From Streptosporangium sp. NBC_01755 (GTDB lineage: Bacteria; Actinomycetota; Actinomycetes; Streptosporangiales; Streptosporangiaceae), in NCBI RefSeq assembly GCF_035917995.1, contig NZ_CP109131.1, positions 3,286,001 through 3,350,000 of the forward strand: a DNA stretch of 64,000 nt. Direction: 5' to 3'. The translations under genes were made by a program, and so were the position numbers. Of the stretch, positions 33,890-42,073 are shown piece by piece. Positions within the stretch are counted from its first letter, which is position 1; each line of letters opens with the position of its first letter. The notes below the pieces were generated by a model. It was not told where the DNA came from and did not search any database. It worked only from the letters and a program-made list of their open reading frames with translations.

Positions 33890-36055
33890 TCAGTAGTCCT
33901 GGCCAGGGAGGACGTTCACGTCCTCGCTGTTGCCGGGGCCGTCGTCGTTCGACGGGGGCGGCGCGGGCCGGCAGCTCTGGCCGCAGCCGCCGAACCGGGC
34001 CGAGTTGATCGGGGTGAACGACGTCGGCTCGACGTTCCGCAGCGCCGCCAGCATCGTGTCCTTCCAGATCGGGCCCGGGATGCTGGCGCCGAAGACCGAG
34101 CCGTAGTAGCGTCCGCCGATCGTGACGCCGTTCAGCTTGTACTTCTGCGCGCCGCGCGGGTCGCCGATGCTGACCGCGCCGGCCAGGTCCGGGGTGAACC
34201 CGGCGAACCAGGCGGTGGCGGAGCTGTCGGTGGTGCCGGTCTTGCCCGCCGCGTCGCGGCCGATGCCGCCGACGGCACGCATCGTGCCCTTGGTGAACAC
34301 CCCGGACAGCACGTCCGCCGCCGCGTCGGCCACCTCGGGGTCGAGCGCCTGGCGGCACTTGGGCTCATACTCGGTGACCTTGCCGTCGCGGTCGGTGATC
34401 TGGGTGATCACCATCGGCGCGCAGTACTTGCCGCGCGCGCCGATCGTGGCGTACGCGTTCGCCACGGTCACCGGGTCCATCTCGTTGGTGCCGAGCGTGA
34501 ACGTCTCGTACTCCTGGAGCGCGAGCCCGTCGGAGCGGTGGATACCCAGCGACTTGGCGGTCTTGACCGTGTCACAGAGCCCGACGCGCTGCTCCAGCAC
34601 CATGAAGAAGGTGTTCACCGAACCCCAGGTGCCGGTCTGCAGGGTTCGCCAGCCGGGGCTGCCCTCGTCGTTGGTCACGGTGTGGGTCGGGTCACCGATG
34701 TTCTCGCCCTTGCAGTTCTTGAACGCGGAATAGCCCGGGGCGAGGTAACCGGCGCCGACGGTGAAGCCGTCGTTGACCTTCATGCCCTTGTTCAGCGCGG
34801 TGAGCAGCGTGAACGTCTTGAAGGTCGAGCCGGCCTGGAAGCCGACGCCACCGCCGTGCGCGGCGTCCGCGACGACGTTGTAGGACATCTCGTTCCTGGC
34901 CTTGTTCTGGCCGTACGCCCGGCTGGCCGCCATGGCCTTGATCGCCCCGGTGCCCGGCTGGACCAGGGCCTCGGCCGCCACCGGGTTGTCGGTGGGGTTG
35001 ACCCACTTCCTGATCGCCCGGTCCGCCGCCGCCTGCATGGTCGGGTCGATGGTGGTCCTGATCGTCAGACCGCCACGGTTGAGGAACGCCACGCGTGCCT
35101 TGGCCGTCTTCCCGAAGTCAGGATTTTTCAGGATCTCGTTGCGGACGTAGACGCAGAAGTACGGATAGTCGCCGGCCTCGCAGCCACCGGGTAGCTTCGT
35201 ACCCTTGTAGCCGAGCCTGGTGGCCTTCGCCTCAGCCGCCTCGGCAGTGGTGATCTTGCCCAGCTCGGCCATCCGGTTCAGCACCACGTTGCGCCGGTTC
35301 AGCAGCCGCTCACGCTGCTTCGCCCCCAGGTTGGGGTCGGTGGCGTTGGGGTCCTGCACGGCACCGGCCAGTGTCGCCGCCTGCGGCAGGGTGAGCTCGG
35401 CCGCCGTGACGCCGAAGAACCGCTTGGCCGCCGCCTCGACCCCATAGGCACCCGCGCCGAAGTAGGCGATGTTCAGGTACTTCTCCAGGATCTCGTCCTT
35501 GGAGTACTTCTGCTCCACCGCCATCGCATGGCGCAGCTCATTGAGCTTGCGCGCGTAGCTGGCCTCCAGCGCCTTGTCCTTCTCCGCGTCGGTCTCGGCG
35601 GAGTTGAGCAGCACCTGCTTGACGTACTGCTGGGTGATGCTGGAGCCGCCCTGGCTCACCCCGTCCGCCTGGAGGTTCTTGGCGAACGCGCGGATCGTGC
35701 CCTCGATGTCGATCGCACCGTGCTCGTAGAACCGGTAGTCCTCGATCGAGACGATCGCGGTCTTCATGACCTCGGCCACCTGGTCGAGCTTGACGACCTC
35801 GCGGTACTCCTCGTAGAACCGTGCGATCTCCCTGCCCCTGGCGTCCTGCACGACGGTGACCTCCGCCGGCGGAGGCTCGACGAGCTCCTCGGGGTTGAGG
35901 TTCAGCTGGTTGGTCGCCGACACGATGCCGAGCCCCGCACCCCCCACGGCCGGTAGTGCGATCCCCGCGACCAGCACACCCGCCGCCGTCCCCACGGCGG
36001 CAAGACGCATGATCTTCGACGCGGTCCCCGACTGATCCTTACCCCGTTCCGACAT
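33890..36055 (-). CDS. Class A penicillin-binding protein (bifunctional PBP)
   Basis: A 721-residue protein with one N-terminal membrane anchor (about 15-45). The glycosyltransferase family 51 domain shows IVSIEDYRFYEHGAIDIEG with the catalytic Glu about residue 105, then GGSSITQQYVKQ. The transpeptidase has S-x-x-K in GSTFKTF (about 408), S-x-N in WGSVNTFF (about 480) and K-T-G in AGKTGTTD (about 604). The C-terminus is Pro/Asn/Asp-rich with a CGQSC pair. Known role: it polymerises and cross-links peptidoglycan outside the membrane. It is monocistronic. Confidence 0.95.
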   Translation of the reverse strand: MSERGKDQSGTASKIMRLAAVGTAAGVLVAGIALPAVGGAGLGIVSATNQLNLNPEELVEPPPAEVTVVQDARGREIARFYEEYREVVKLDQVAEVMKTAIVSIEDYRFYEHGAIDIEGTIRAFAKNLQADGVSQGGSSITQQYVKQVLLNSAETDAEKDKALEASYARKLNELRHAMAVEQKYSKDEILEKYLNIAYFGAGAYGVEAAAKRFFGVTAAELTLPQAATLAGAVQDPNATDPNLGAKQRERLLNRRNVVLNRMAELGKITTAEAAEAKATRLGYKGTKLPGGCEAGDYPYFCVYVRNEILKNPDFGKTAKARVAFLNRGGLTIRTTIDPTMQAAADRAIRKWVNPTDNPVAAEALVQPGTGAIKAMAASRAYGQNKARNEMSYNVVADAAHGGGVGFQAGSTFKTFTLLTALNKGMKVNDGFTVGAGYLAPGYSAFKNCKGENIGDPTHTVTNDEGSPGWRTLQTGTWGSVNTFFMVLEQRVGLCDTVKTAKSLGIHRSDGLALQEYETFTLGTNEMDPVTVANAYATIGARGKYCAPMVITQITDRDGKVTEYEPKCRQALDPEVADAAADVLSGVFTKGTMRAVGGIGRDAAGKTGTTDSSATAWFAGFTPDLAGAVSIGDPRGAQKYKLNGVTIGGRYYGSVFGASIPGPIWKDTMLAALRNVEPTSFTPINSARFGGCGQSCRPAPPPSNDDGPGNSEDVNVLPGQDY

Positions 36056-36231
36056 AAGCGTAGATTCTAAGCTTTAACCCTGTTCTGTGCACATAAAGCG
36101 CTTTCTGCCACATAGCGCACAGCGCCGGTTATCTCCGGAGAGCTCTGGATCACCCGTGAACAGACAGCCTAATGGACCCCGCCGAGGCCGTGGACGAGGA
36201 GCGCAAGCCGGCTGCAAGCGGGCTGCACACA

Positions 36232-37128
36232 ATGGCTGGCATGAAAGCCTCCCTCACCGGACGCCTCAGTGTGCCCCTCCGGCTTGCCGCCGGCGCGACC
36301 CTCGTGTTCCTGACCATCACCGGATGCGGTGCCGGCGTTGACACGCTCCGGAACGATCAGCCCGTTCCGGAGCGCGTGACCAGCACGGCGACCGCCGAGA
36401 CCACCCAACCCACGGAGAACAGCGAGCCGGCCGAGACCAAGACCGAGACGGGCGCCCCGGCCCAGGCCCAGACGGCTGTGCAGCCGGGTGGGACCCTCGT
36501 CGACGGCGGCACCGTCGCGGCCGAGCTCACCCGCGCCGGGCAGCGGGACAAGTTCACCCTGGACCTGGGCGACAGCAGGGAGTTCTACGTCACCGACATG
36601 ACCGGCGACGACATCCAGCTCCAGGTGTTCTCCGAGGTCGACGGCCAGCCGGTCAGCCCGTCCGGCATCGCTCTCAGCTGGGGCACGTCGGTCGTCAAGC
36701 TGACCAAGGCGGGCAGGCACCGGCTGGAGGTCTTCGGGAACACGAACGTCATCGGGCCGTACAGTCTCAGGATCGCGACGGTGAAGGTCCGCACCTTCCC
36801 GGCGACGATCGGCCTGCAGATCGGCGGGGGCAGCCCGGACGGCGCGGGGCGGCTGGACGTCCCAGGACGCATCGACCGCTTCGAGTTCGACGCGGACGGC
36901 GCGTCGGCCATCAAGATCCTCGGTGGGACCGGGGCGTGCACGGCCATCGAGCTGGAGCTCACAGATGCCGCGGAGAAGAACGTCGCCGATCCACGGCAAC
37001 CCGTCCCACTCTGCGGATACGAGTTCGACATCCCGCTCTCCAACGGAGACGGCAGGTATGCGCTCGTGGTCAGATCGGGTACGGCGAAGACCGGGGCCTA
37101 CTCGTTCCAGATCGCGCGGGCGGGTTGA
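36232..37128 (+). CDS. Secreted lipoprotein of unknown function
   Basis: A 298-residue protein from ATG 36232 (an ATG at 36241 is also possible). The signal peptide ends at a lipobox (LVFLTITGC). A Thr/Glu/Pro-rich linker (about 40-85) leads to two similar beta-rich domains (GQRDKFTLDLGDSREFYVTD; GRIDRFEFDADGASAIKIL), suggesting duplicated jelly-roll-like modules. It is divergent from the PBP gene. Function unknown; a cell-wall-associated role is only a guess from location. Confidence 0.72.
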   Translation: MAGMKASLTGRLSVPLRLAAGATLVFLTITGCGAGVDTLRNDQPVPERVTSTATAETTQPTENSEPAETKTETGAPAQAQTAVQPGGTLVDGGTVAAELTRAGQRDKFTLDLGDSREFYVTDMTGDDIQLQVFSEVDGQPVSPSGIALSWGTSVVKLTKAGRHRLEVFGNTNVIGPYSLRIATVKVRTFPATIGLQIGGGSPDGAGRLDVPGRIDRFEFDADGASAIKILGGTGACTAIELELTDAAEKNVADPRQPVPLCGYEFDIPLSNGDGRYALVVRSGTAKTGAYSFQIARAG

Positions 37129-37429
37129 GCATCGACCGGGCGTCTGTGCCGGTCCTGCATCACACGCCCATTCCGGAAGACGCCAAGAACACCTGAGATG
37201 CCCCAACAGTCCCGGGTACGGCACGCCCCCCGTACCCTCGACTCACCCCGCGCCGTCTTCGTGGCCCTCGTCACCGACCGTGGACGACGTCTCGAAGCCG
37301 TCCATCGTGAGTCCGGAGCGGCTGGACATCGGGTGATGGTCCGGCAGACGTGCCCAACCGGTCTCCTCGTAGCAGCTTCCGTTGAGTTACGGTCCTTACA
37401 TATCCGCGGGCAGGCGAGGGGCCTGTACA
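37129..37429. other. Intergenic region without a convincing gene
   Basis: Several open frames cross this stretch on both strands, but all have Arg/Pro/Cys-heavy composition typical of GC-rich shadow frames and no ribosome binding site. I see nothing else here before the hairpin at 37430. Confidence 0.5.
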
Positions 37430-37482
37430 GCCGCACGATCGGGCCTTCAGGCGCTCCCCAGGCACTGACCCGATCGTGCGGC
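37430..37482. terminator. Inverted repeat downstream of the GntR gene
   Basis: Perfect 14-bp arms (GCCGCACGATCGGG / CCCGATCGTGCGGC) separated by 25 bp, ending 10 bp beyond the stop of the minus-strand GntR gene. Probable terminator. Confidence 0.65.
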
Positions 37483-37491
37483 ACCCGCCGG

Positions 37492-37746
37492 TCAGTCGGC
37501 CGTCGGGGCGTCGTCTCGCTTGACGACGAACGTGCCACGGCCCATCACAGTGACCAACAGGCCCTGCTCGTTGAGCAGCCGGATGGTGCCGCGGACGGTG
37601 CTCCTTGAGACGCCGAACTCCTCGTACAGTGCGGCCTCGGACGGGATGGCGCGGCGCGGCTCGTAGGTGCCGGCCTCGATCCTCGTGGTGATCACGGCCG
37701 CGATCTGCCGGTAGAGCGGCTCGGACCCCAGAAGATCAATACTCAC
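37492..37746 (-). CDS. GntR-family mini-regulator
   Basis: An 84-residue winged helix: LLGSEPLYRQIAAVITTRIE, AALYEEFGVSRSTVRGTIRL, then GLLVTVMGRGTFVVKRD. There is no effector-binding domain. It is divergent from the HAD hydrolase gene with a 179-bp gap. It may regulate itself or that gene. Confidence 0.85.
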   Translation of the reverse strand: MSIDLLGSEPLYRQIAAVITTRIEAGTYEPRRAIPSEAALYEEFGVSRSTVRGTIRLLNEQGLLVTVMGRGTFVVKRDDAPTAD

Positions 37747-37925
37747 GGTCCGCCCCTAAGCGTGCCGGAACGGTTCTCACCGAGCTAGAGCAGGTAGTGA
37801 CAGGCTGGCATAGCCTCTAGATCAAGCGCGGCGGCGAACTCTTCCCAGGCGTACGCCGCCGCGCCAGGTAGCGGGCACACGGGGCGGGCTGGCTGGCGCA
37901 TCTGGAGCCCCAATAGGCTCCCGGC

Positions 37926-38588
37926 ATGATTCGAGCTGTGATCTTTGACGTCGGCGAGTGCCTCGTGGACGAGAGCCGCGAGTACGGCACCTGGGCAGAC
38001 TGGCTCGGGGTCCCCCGCCACACCTTCAGCGCCGTCTTCGGCGCGACCATCGCCCGCGGGCTCGACTACCGCGAGGCGTTCCAGGTATTCCGGCCAGGCT
38101 TCGACCTTTACGAGGAGCGCGAGAAGCGCGCCGCTGCCGGACGGCCTGAGACCTTCGGCGAAGAGGACCTGTACCCAGATGTCCGACCAGCTCTCGCGGC
38201 CCTGCGTGCTGATGGACTCTGGCTCGGGATCGCGGGCAATCAGACCGTCCGTGCGGGCCGGATCCTCCGCCAGTTGTTCACGGCCGACGTGGACCTGATC
38301 GGCACCTCCGACGACTGGGGTGCCTCCAAGCCGGATCCGGAGTTCTTCAAGCGGGTCGCCGAGGTCGTCCCTTTCGAGGCGGGGGAGATCCTGTACGTCG
38401 GCGACCGCCTGGACAACGACATCCTTCCGGCGACCGCGGCCGGGATGCACACCGCGCTGATCCGGCGCGGCCCGTGGGGGGTGATCCAGCAGGCCGACCC
38501 GGACGCCGACCGCGCGCCCTCGCTACGTATCGACTCCCTGACCGAGCTGCCGGACAAGGTGCGCGCGTTCAACGTTGCAGCGCGATGA
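37926..38588 (+). CDS. HAD-superfamily hydrolase
   Basis: A 220-residue phosphatase-like protein. Motif I is VIFDVGECLVDE with the nucleophile Asp first; the usual second Asp is Gly here. Motif II lies in GIAGNQT, motif III Lys in ASKPDPEFF, motif IV in YVGDRLDNDI. A helical cap domain occupies about residues 20-95. The substrate is unknown. Its last 20 bp overlap the end of the convergent XRE gene, so transcripts of the two genes are complementary at their 3' ends. Confidence 0.85.
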   Translation: MIRAVIFDVGECLVDESREYGTWADWLGVPRHTFSAVFGATIARGLDYREAFQVFRPGFDLYEEREKRAAAGRPETFGEEDLYPDVRPALAALRADGLWLGIAGNQTVRAGRILRQLFTADVDLIGTSDDWGASKPDPEFFKRVAEVVPFEAGEILYVGDRLDNDILPATAAGMHTALIRRGPWGVIQQADPDADRAPSLRIDSLTELPDKVRAFNVAAR

Positions 38589-39840
38589 GGGTCGTACGCC
38601 ATTCGTACAGCCGATCATCCAGCTGCGTGACGCACTCGCGGTCGCCCCACTTCTCAAGGGCTCGCCGTACTTCGCGGATCCGATCCATACCCGTCGCGTA
38701 CCAGGTGATCGACAGCTGATCGAGAGCCTCGACGGCGCGAGCACAGGCGGCCTCAGGATCCCCTTCGGCCGCGGCGACCGCGGCCAGGTCCCCGAGCACG
38801 ACGGTGCGCTGCTTCCTGTGCTCTTCGGGAAGGTTCTCCAGGACCTGAAGAAGCGTCTGCCTGGCCTGGGGTAGATGGCCGGCCTTGAGCTGGGTGTTGC
38901 CCTTGAAGGAGGCCAGCCGGACCGGTGAGAACCAGTCGAACCACTCTGGCAGCGGGGTCTCGTCACCTCCGGCCAAGGTGTCCTCCGCCTGGCCGATGAC
39001 ACGCAGCGCCTCCCGGTGCTTGCCGCATCGCGTCTCGCACTCAGCTTCCACCGCGTACAGCCACGTGGTGAACGAAGCAGGTACGGAGTCCGCACGGCGC
39101 GCGTAGGCCCGCGCAGCACGAAGACGCTCGGCCGCACCATCTCTGTCCCCCGCCCACCCGGGCACGAACGCCGAGTGCCCCAAGATGGCGGCCCCGAGCA
39201 GCTGGTCATCAGCAGCACCTGCCGCCTGCAGGGCCTCGACGAACTTGGCATCGGCCTCGACCGGCTGCCGCAAGTCGAAGAACTCGATGCGACCCACCAG
39301 CAGCAGCGATTCGGCCAGAGCCGCCGCGAGTGCCCGGCGGGGCATGCCGCCCACCTCGCTCAAGAGCTGAGCTCCGAAGCGTGCGTGCTCCGCCGCGGCG
39401 GAGCGGATCAGAGGCGGCTGGACGCGCCAGTACAGCCGCCGGTGCGCCCTGGTCACAGCCGCGTAGTCCACCGCTAGTGCCGCAGGCTGCGTCGTGGTCG
39501 TCGGGGCTGGCGGCGGCAGCGGCAGCACGATGGGGTGAGCTGCCGCTCCGGACCGGACTGGCGCGGCCTGGCGCTCGGACTGGCCGCCCCAAGGCGGGGT
39601 GAACCCGAGTTGCTCGACCGACATCCCCAGCGTGTGCTCCAGCAGACGCTGATGGACGGCGTGGGGCCATGGCGGGGTGGCGCTCTCCCAGCGCCGCACC
39701 TGCCGGATGCTCACCTCCGCATCGGCCTCGCCGAGTTCGACTCCGGCGCGAGCGAGGGCGTCGGCCAGGGCCTGCTGCGAGGCGTACCCGGCGTGCTGGC
39801 GAGCTGCCTTGAGCTTGACGTTGCCTGATTCTCGGGGCAC
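38569..39840 (-). CDS. XRE-type regulator with TPR-like C-terminal region
   Basis: A 423-residue protein. I chose GTG 39840 because GGAGG lies 5 bases upstream; the open frame extends to 39897. The N-terminal helix-turn-helix covers KAARQHAGYASQQALADALA and SIRQVRRWESATPPWP. From about residue 150 the protein is a helical repeat solenoid (LLVGRIEFFDLRQPVEADAK, AAEGDPEAACARAVEALDQL). It is of the same kind as 48319-49611. Such proteins are regulators whose repeat region binds a peptide or protein. Target unknown. Confidence 0.8.
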   Translation of the reverse strand: MPRESGNVKLKAARQHAGYASQQALADALARAGVELGEADAEVSIRQVRRWESATPPWPHAVHQRLLEHTLGMSVEQLGFTPPWGGQSERQAAPVRSGAAAHPIVLPLPPPAPTTTTQPAALAVDYAAVTRAHRRLYWRVQPPLIRSAAAEHARFGAQLLSEVGGMPRRALAAALAESLLLVGRIEFFDLRQPVEADAKFVEALQAAGAADDQLLGAAILGHSAFVPGWAGDRDGAAERLRAARAYARRADSVPASFTTWLYAVEAECETRCGKHREALRVIGQAEDTLAGGDETPLPEWFDWFSPVRLASFKGNTQLKAGHLPQARQTLLQVLENLPEEHRKQRTVVLGDLAAVAAAEGDPEAACARAVEALDQLSITWYATGMDRIREVRRALEKWGDRECVTQLDDRLYEWRTTLIALQR

Positions 39841-39880
39841 GGCGGCCTCCACAGTTGAACCATTGAAGGACTTCAGAGTA

Positions 39881-39950
39881 CCTAAAAGGCCCCCCATGGA
39901 CAGAATCAGCGTCGATACGGCCCATGAAGGTCCTAAAGAAGTCCCCTAAA
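39881..39950. promoter_or_regulatory. CCTAAA boxes upstream of the XRE gene
   Basis: Three direct CCTAAA copies at 39881, 39932 and 39945 lie within 110 bp upstream of the XRE start, in a less GC-rich stretch. They are candidate binding sites for the regulator itself. Confidence 0.35.
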
Positions 39951-40007
39951 TGGCCTTCCGAAGGCTCCGCGGTAACTCCAGCATTACAGCTAGCGAGTTC
40001 CGCTGCA

Positions 40008-40051
40008 CATAAAACGAGCCCGCCCGGCGCTGCACACGACCGGACGAGCTC
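40008..40051 (+). ncRNA. Structured leader, copy C
   Basis: Starts with CATAAAAC, then GAGC...GCTC as outer stem with an inner CGG/CCG pairing, then TTGACC. It lies 25 bp before the GTG at 40077 and before the same gene type as copy A. It is the most diverged of the five copies. Confidence 0.55.
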
Positions 40052-40076
40052 TTGACCAGGAAGCGAGTCCTGATCC

Positions 40077-40740
40077 GTGAACGATCCTAGTGTCGTCCTC
40101 GACCGGCCAACAGCGGCAGATGCCTGCGGCTGCTTCGCCGACGCCCCGCCCCTGCCGATGGGATGCGCCGCCTGCGGGCACGCACCCTACGCCCACGGCT
40201 GCCCCGGCCAGAGCGCCGATCACGAGTACGCGCAGCCGTCCGGTGCCCTGATGGCCGAGCGCCTGGAGGTACGCCGCCAGCTTGGTCTCGGCCAGGCCCT
40301 GCCGACCTTCGAGCCCGCCCGCGAGGTCACCGCCCAGCCAACGCTCGTACCCGCGCCCCGCCAGGCCGACCCCGAGGCGACCGTCGCGCACCCGGCCCAC
40401 CGGACGCACCGACACCCGACGCCCGGCGACGCCCGGCGCCCGCCCGCGCCGGCCGGTCGAGACGCGGGCAGACCGCGCGGTCCGCCTGGCGCTCGCCCGC
40501 GACCCCCTCTCCCGGCGACGAGCCCGCATCGCGGCCCGCGCACACGAGCACGGCGCCCCGCCCCCGAGCGTGAGCCGGGAGCCGAACGCCCGGCCGCCGC
40601 TCACCCTGCTGCCGGATCCTCCCGAGCACCAGCACCAGCCCCTCCGGCCGGGGCCCGCCGTCGCCCTCGGCCGGAGCCACTCGCCGGATGCTTCCCCGCC
40701 CCGACGGCACGCCCCGTACCGGCGGGAGGCGGCGGTATGA
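40077..40740 (+). CDS. Cys-motif protein, second copy (probable frameshift)
   Basis: From GTG 40077 the product opens with DACGCFADAPPLPMGCAACG and HAPYAHGCPGQSADHEYAQP, nearly the same as the gene at 27026. The frame that best looks coding later (ETRADRAVRLALARDP, RRRARIAARAHEHGAPPP) is one base different, and it ends at a TGA (40738-40740) overlapping the next gene's ATG. This implies a frameshift somewhere in 40330-40450. The N-terminal motif suggests metal binding; the tail is Pro/Arg-rich. Function unknown. Confidence 0.5.
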
Positions 40741-41167
40741 GTAGGGCTCCAGAGGGCGGCACCCCCACGAGCAGGCGCGGCGGCAGTCCAGCTTCCCAGG
40801 CGTCCGCCGCCGCGCCGTCGACCACCACACCGTCTCCCGCCCGGCTTCGCGCCGAAGAGCTGGCCGCCGAACTGGACCGCGCCCACGGCATCAAGGCCGA
40901 CGTCACGAACTGCGCTCCGGCAACGCCATCATCTCCGTCTACTACGGGCTGCTCGCCTACAGCGACGGCGAGAACTTCTGGTGGACCAGCCCCGAGCTCG
41001 ACTCCGGCCACCACCTGCTCAGCGCCGCCGTAGACCCGGCCGCAGCCGCCGAGCGGCTCGCCGAGCACTACGAGATCCTGCGCGCCCGCCCCCTCACCAC
41101 CGTGCTGGGCAGCGAGCTGCCGCTGCTGGCCGACGTGATCCTGGCCGAGCATGTCGTCCCGCGCTGA
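40737..41167 (+). pseudogene. Conserved small protein, frameshifted near 40906
   Basis: The ATG at 40737 overlaps the preceding stop. The frame gives ARLRAEELAAELDRAHGIKA and then breaks. One base is missing between about 40906 and 40907; the adjacent frame continues as ELRSGNAIISVYYGLLAYSD and ends with LPLLADVILAEHVVPR at 41167. Restoring one base yields a normal protein of about 143 residues. It could be a true mutation or a sequence error. Confidence 0.6.
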
Positions 41168-41483
41168 CGCCGAGGCGGCGCGCGTCGCCCGGCAGGTGCA
41201 GCAGCACGCGCCCACCTGGCTGGTCATGTGGAGCCTGCGCCACCGACGGTTCGAGGCCTGGCAGTGCAGCGACCCGAAGAGCTGCCGCACCGTTCATGGA
41301 CGCACCGCCGCCGAGCTGTGGAACCGCATGCAACAGGTGGAACTCGAACTCCGGCGGACCCTGCCCCGAGGCGCCGCGCAGCCCACACCCGCTGCGAACG
41401 GCCGCCTGAGTTCGCCAGTCCCCGCGGCCCCGGGATACGTCCCGGGGCCACGCCCCCACCCCGACGAAAGGACTCGGCCGTGA
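41151..41483 (+). CDS. Small Trp-rich protein of unknown function
   Basis: A 110-residue protein whose start lies inside the end of the previous gene. The core PTWLVMWSLRHRRFEAWQCS and RTAAELWNRMQQVELELRR is followed by a Pro-rich tail. It is similar in pattern to the product of 25666-25986. The stop overlaps the next start (GTGA). Function unknown. Confidence 0.65.
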   Translation: MSSRADAEAARVARQVQQHAPTWLVMWSLRHRRFEAWQCSDPKSCRTVHGRTAAELWNRMQQVELELRRTLPRGAAQPTPAANGRLSSPVPAAPGYVPGPRPHPDERTRP

Positions 41484-41809
41484 TCCCGCCCTACGGCACA
41501 CCGGTTAGCGACCGGCTGAACGCGGCCACCCGGCGCAGCGGTGCCATCGCCGCCCTCAAGCACCTGCGCACCGAGCTGCACACCCACCGGATCTACCCGG
41601 AGATCTCCTACGACGAAGGCCAGCCCCGCCTCGTGATCAGCGCCGAGCTGACCGTGTGGGCCGACCGCGCCGGAACCGTCTTCTGCTGGGGCGCTGTCCA
41701 CCTGGAAGAACCCGCCGACCACGCGCCGGTCGACGACTTGGTGAAGGTCGCGCACCGCATCGCCGGACGCCTCGGGAACCACTACGCCGAGCCGGTGACC
41801 CCACCATGA
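41480..41809 (+). CDS. Small protein of unknown function, end of the Cys-motif operon
   Basis: A 109-residue protein from GTG 41480. It looks folded, with predicted beta strands (RLVISAELTVWADRAGTVFC) and helices (DDLVKVAHRIAGRLGNHYAE). It is translationally coupled to the upstream gene. No family is recognised. A hairpin at 41956 follows after a gap of 146 bp. Confidence 0.65.
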   Translation: MIPPYGTPVSDRLNAATRRSGAIAALKHLRTELHTHRIYPEISYDEGQPRLVISAELTVWADRAGTVFCWGAVHLEEPADHAPVDDLVKVAHRIAGRLGNHYAEPVTPP

Positions 41810-41955
41810 GCCGGCGCGGCGGCGCGGCGACCAGCCTCCCGTGCCGTCGCGCCCCCAACTCCCCTCGGGCGGCGGTGCACCATCAGGGGCCGCCCGCGGG
41901 GGTAGACGCGACCGTACGACCTCCTGCTTGGAGGGGCGTGAACCTCGGTCGAAAT

Positions 41956-41993
41956 GATGGTGCCCCGCCAGTTCTTTCCAGCGGGGCACCATC
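41956..41993. terminator. Terminator hairpin before hemC
   Basis: Perfect 13-bp arms (GATGGTGCCCCGC / GCGGGGCACCATC) around a 12-nt loop containing TTCTTT. It separates the small-gene operon from hemC. Confidence 0.7.
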
Positions 41994-42073
41994 CGATGGC
42001 AGTCAGCGTGCACCTCCCCCCACAGATAGTCACACTCTGCAATCAGAGTCTCACTAACAGGAAGAGCTTCGCC

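Noticed and set aside
37198-37608. A 136-codon plus-strand frame before the GntR gene
   Set aside because: No ribosome binding site, no family pattern, and it overlaps the GntR gene antisense.
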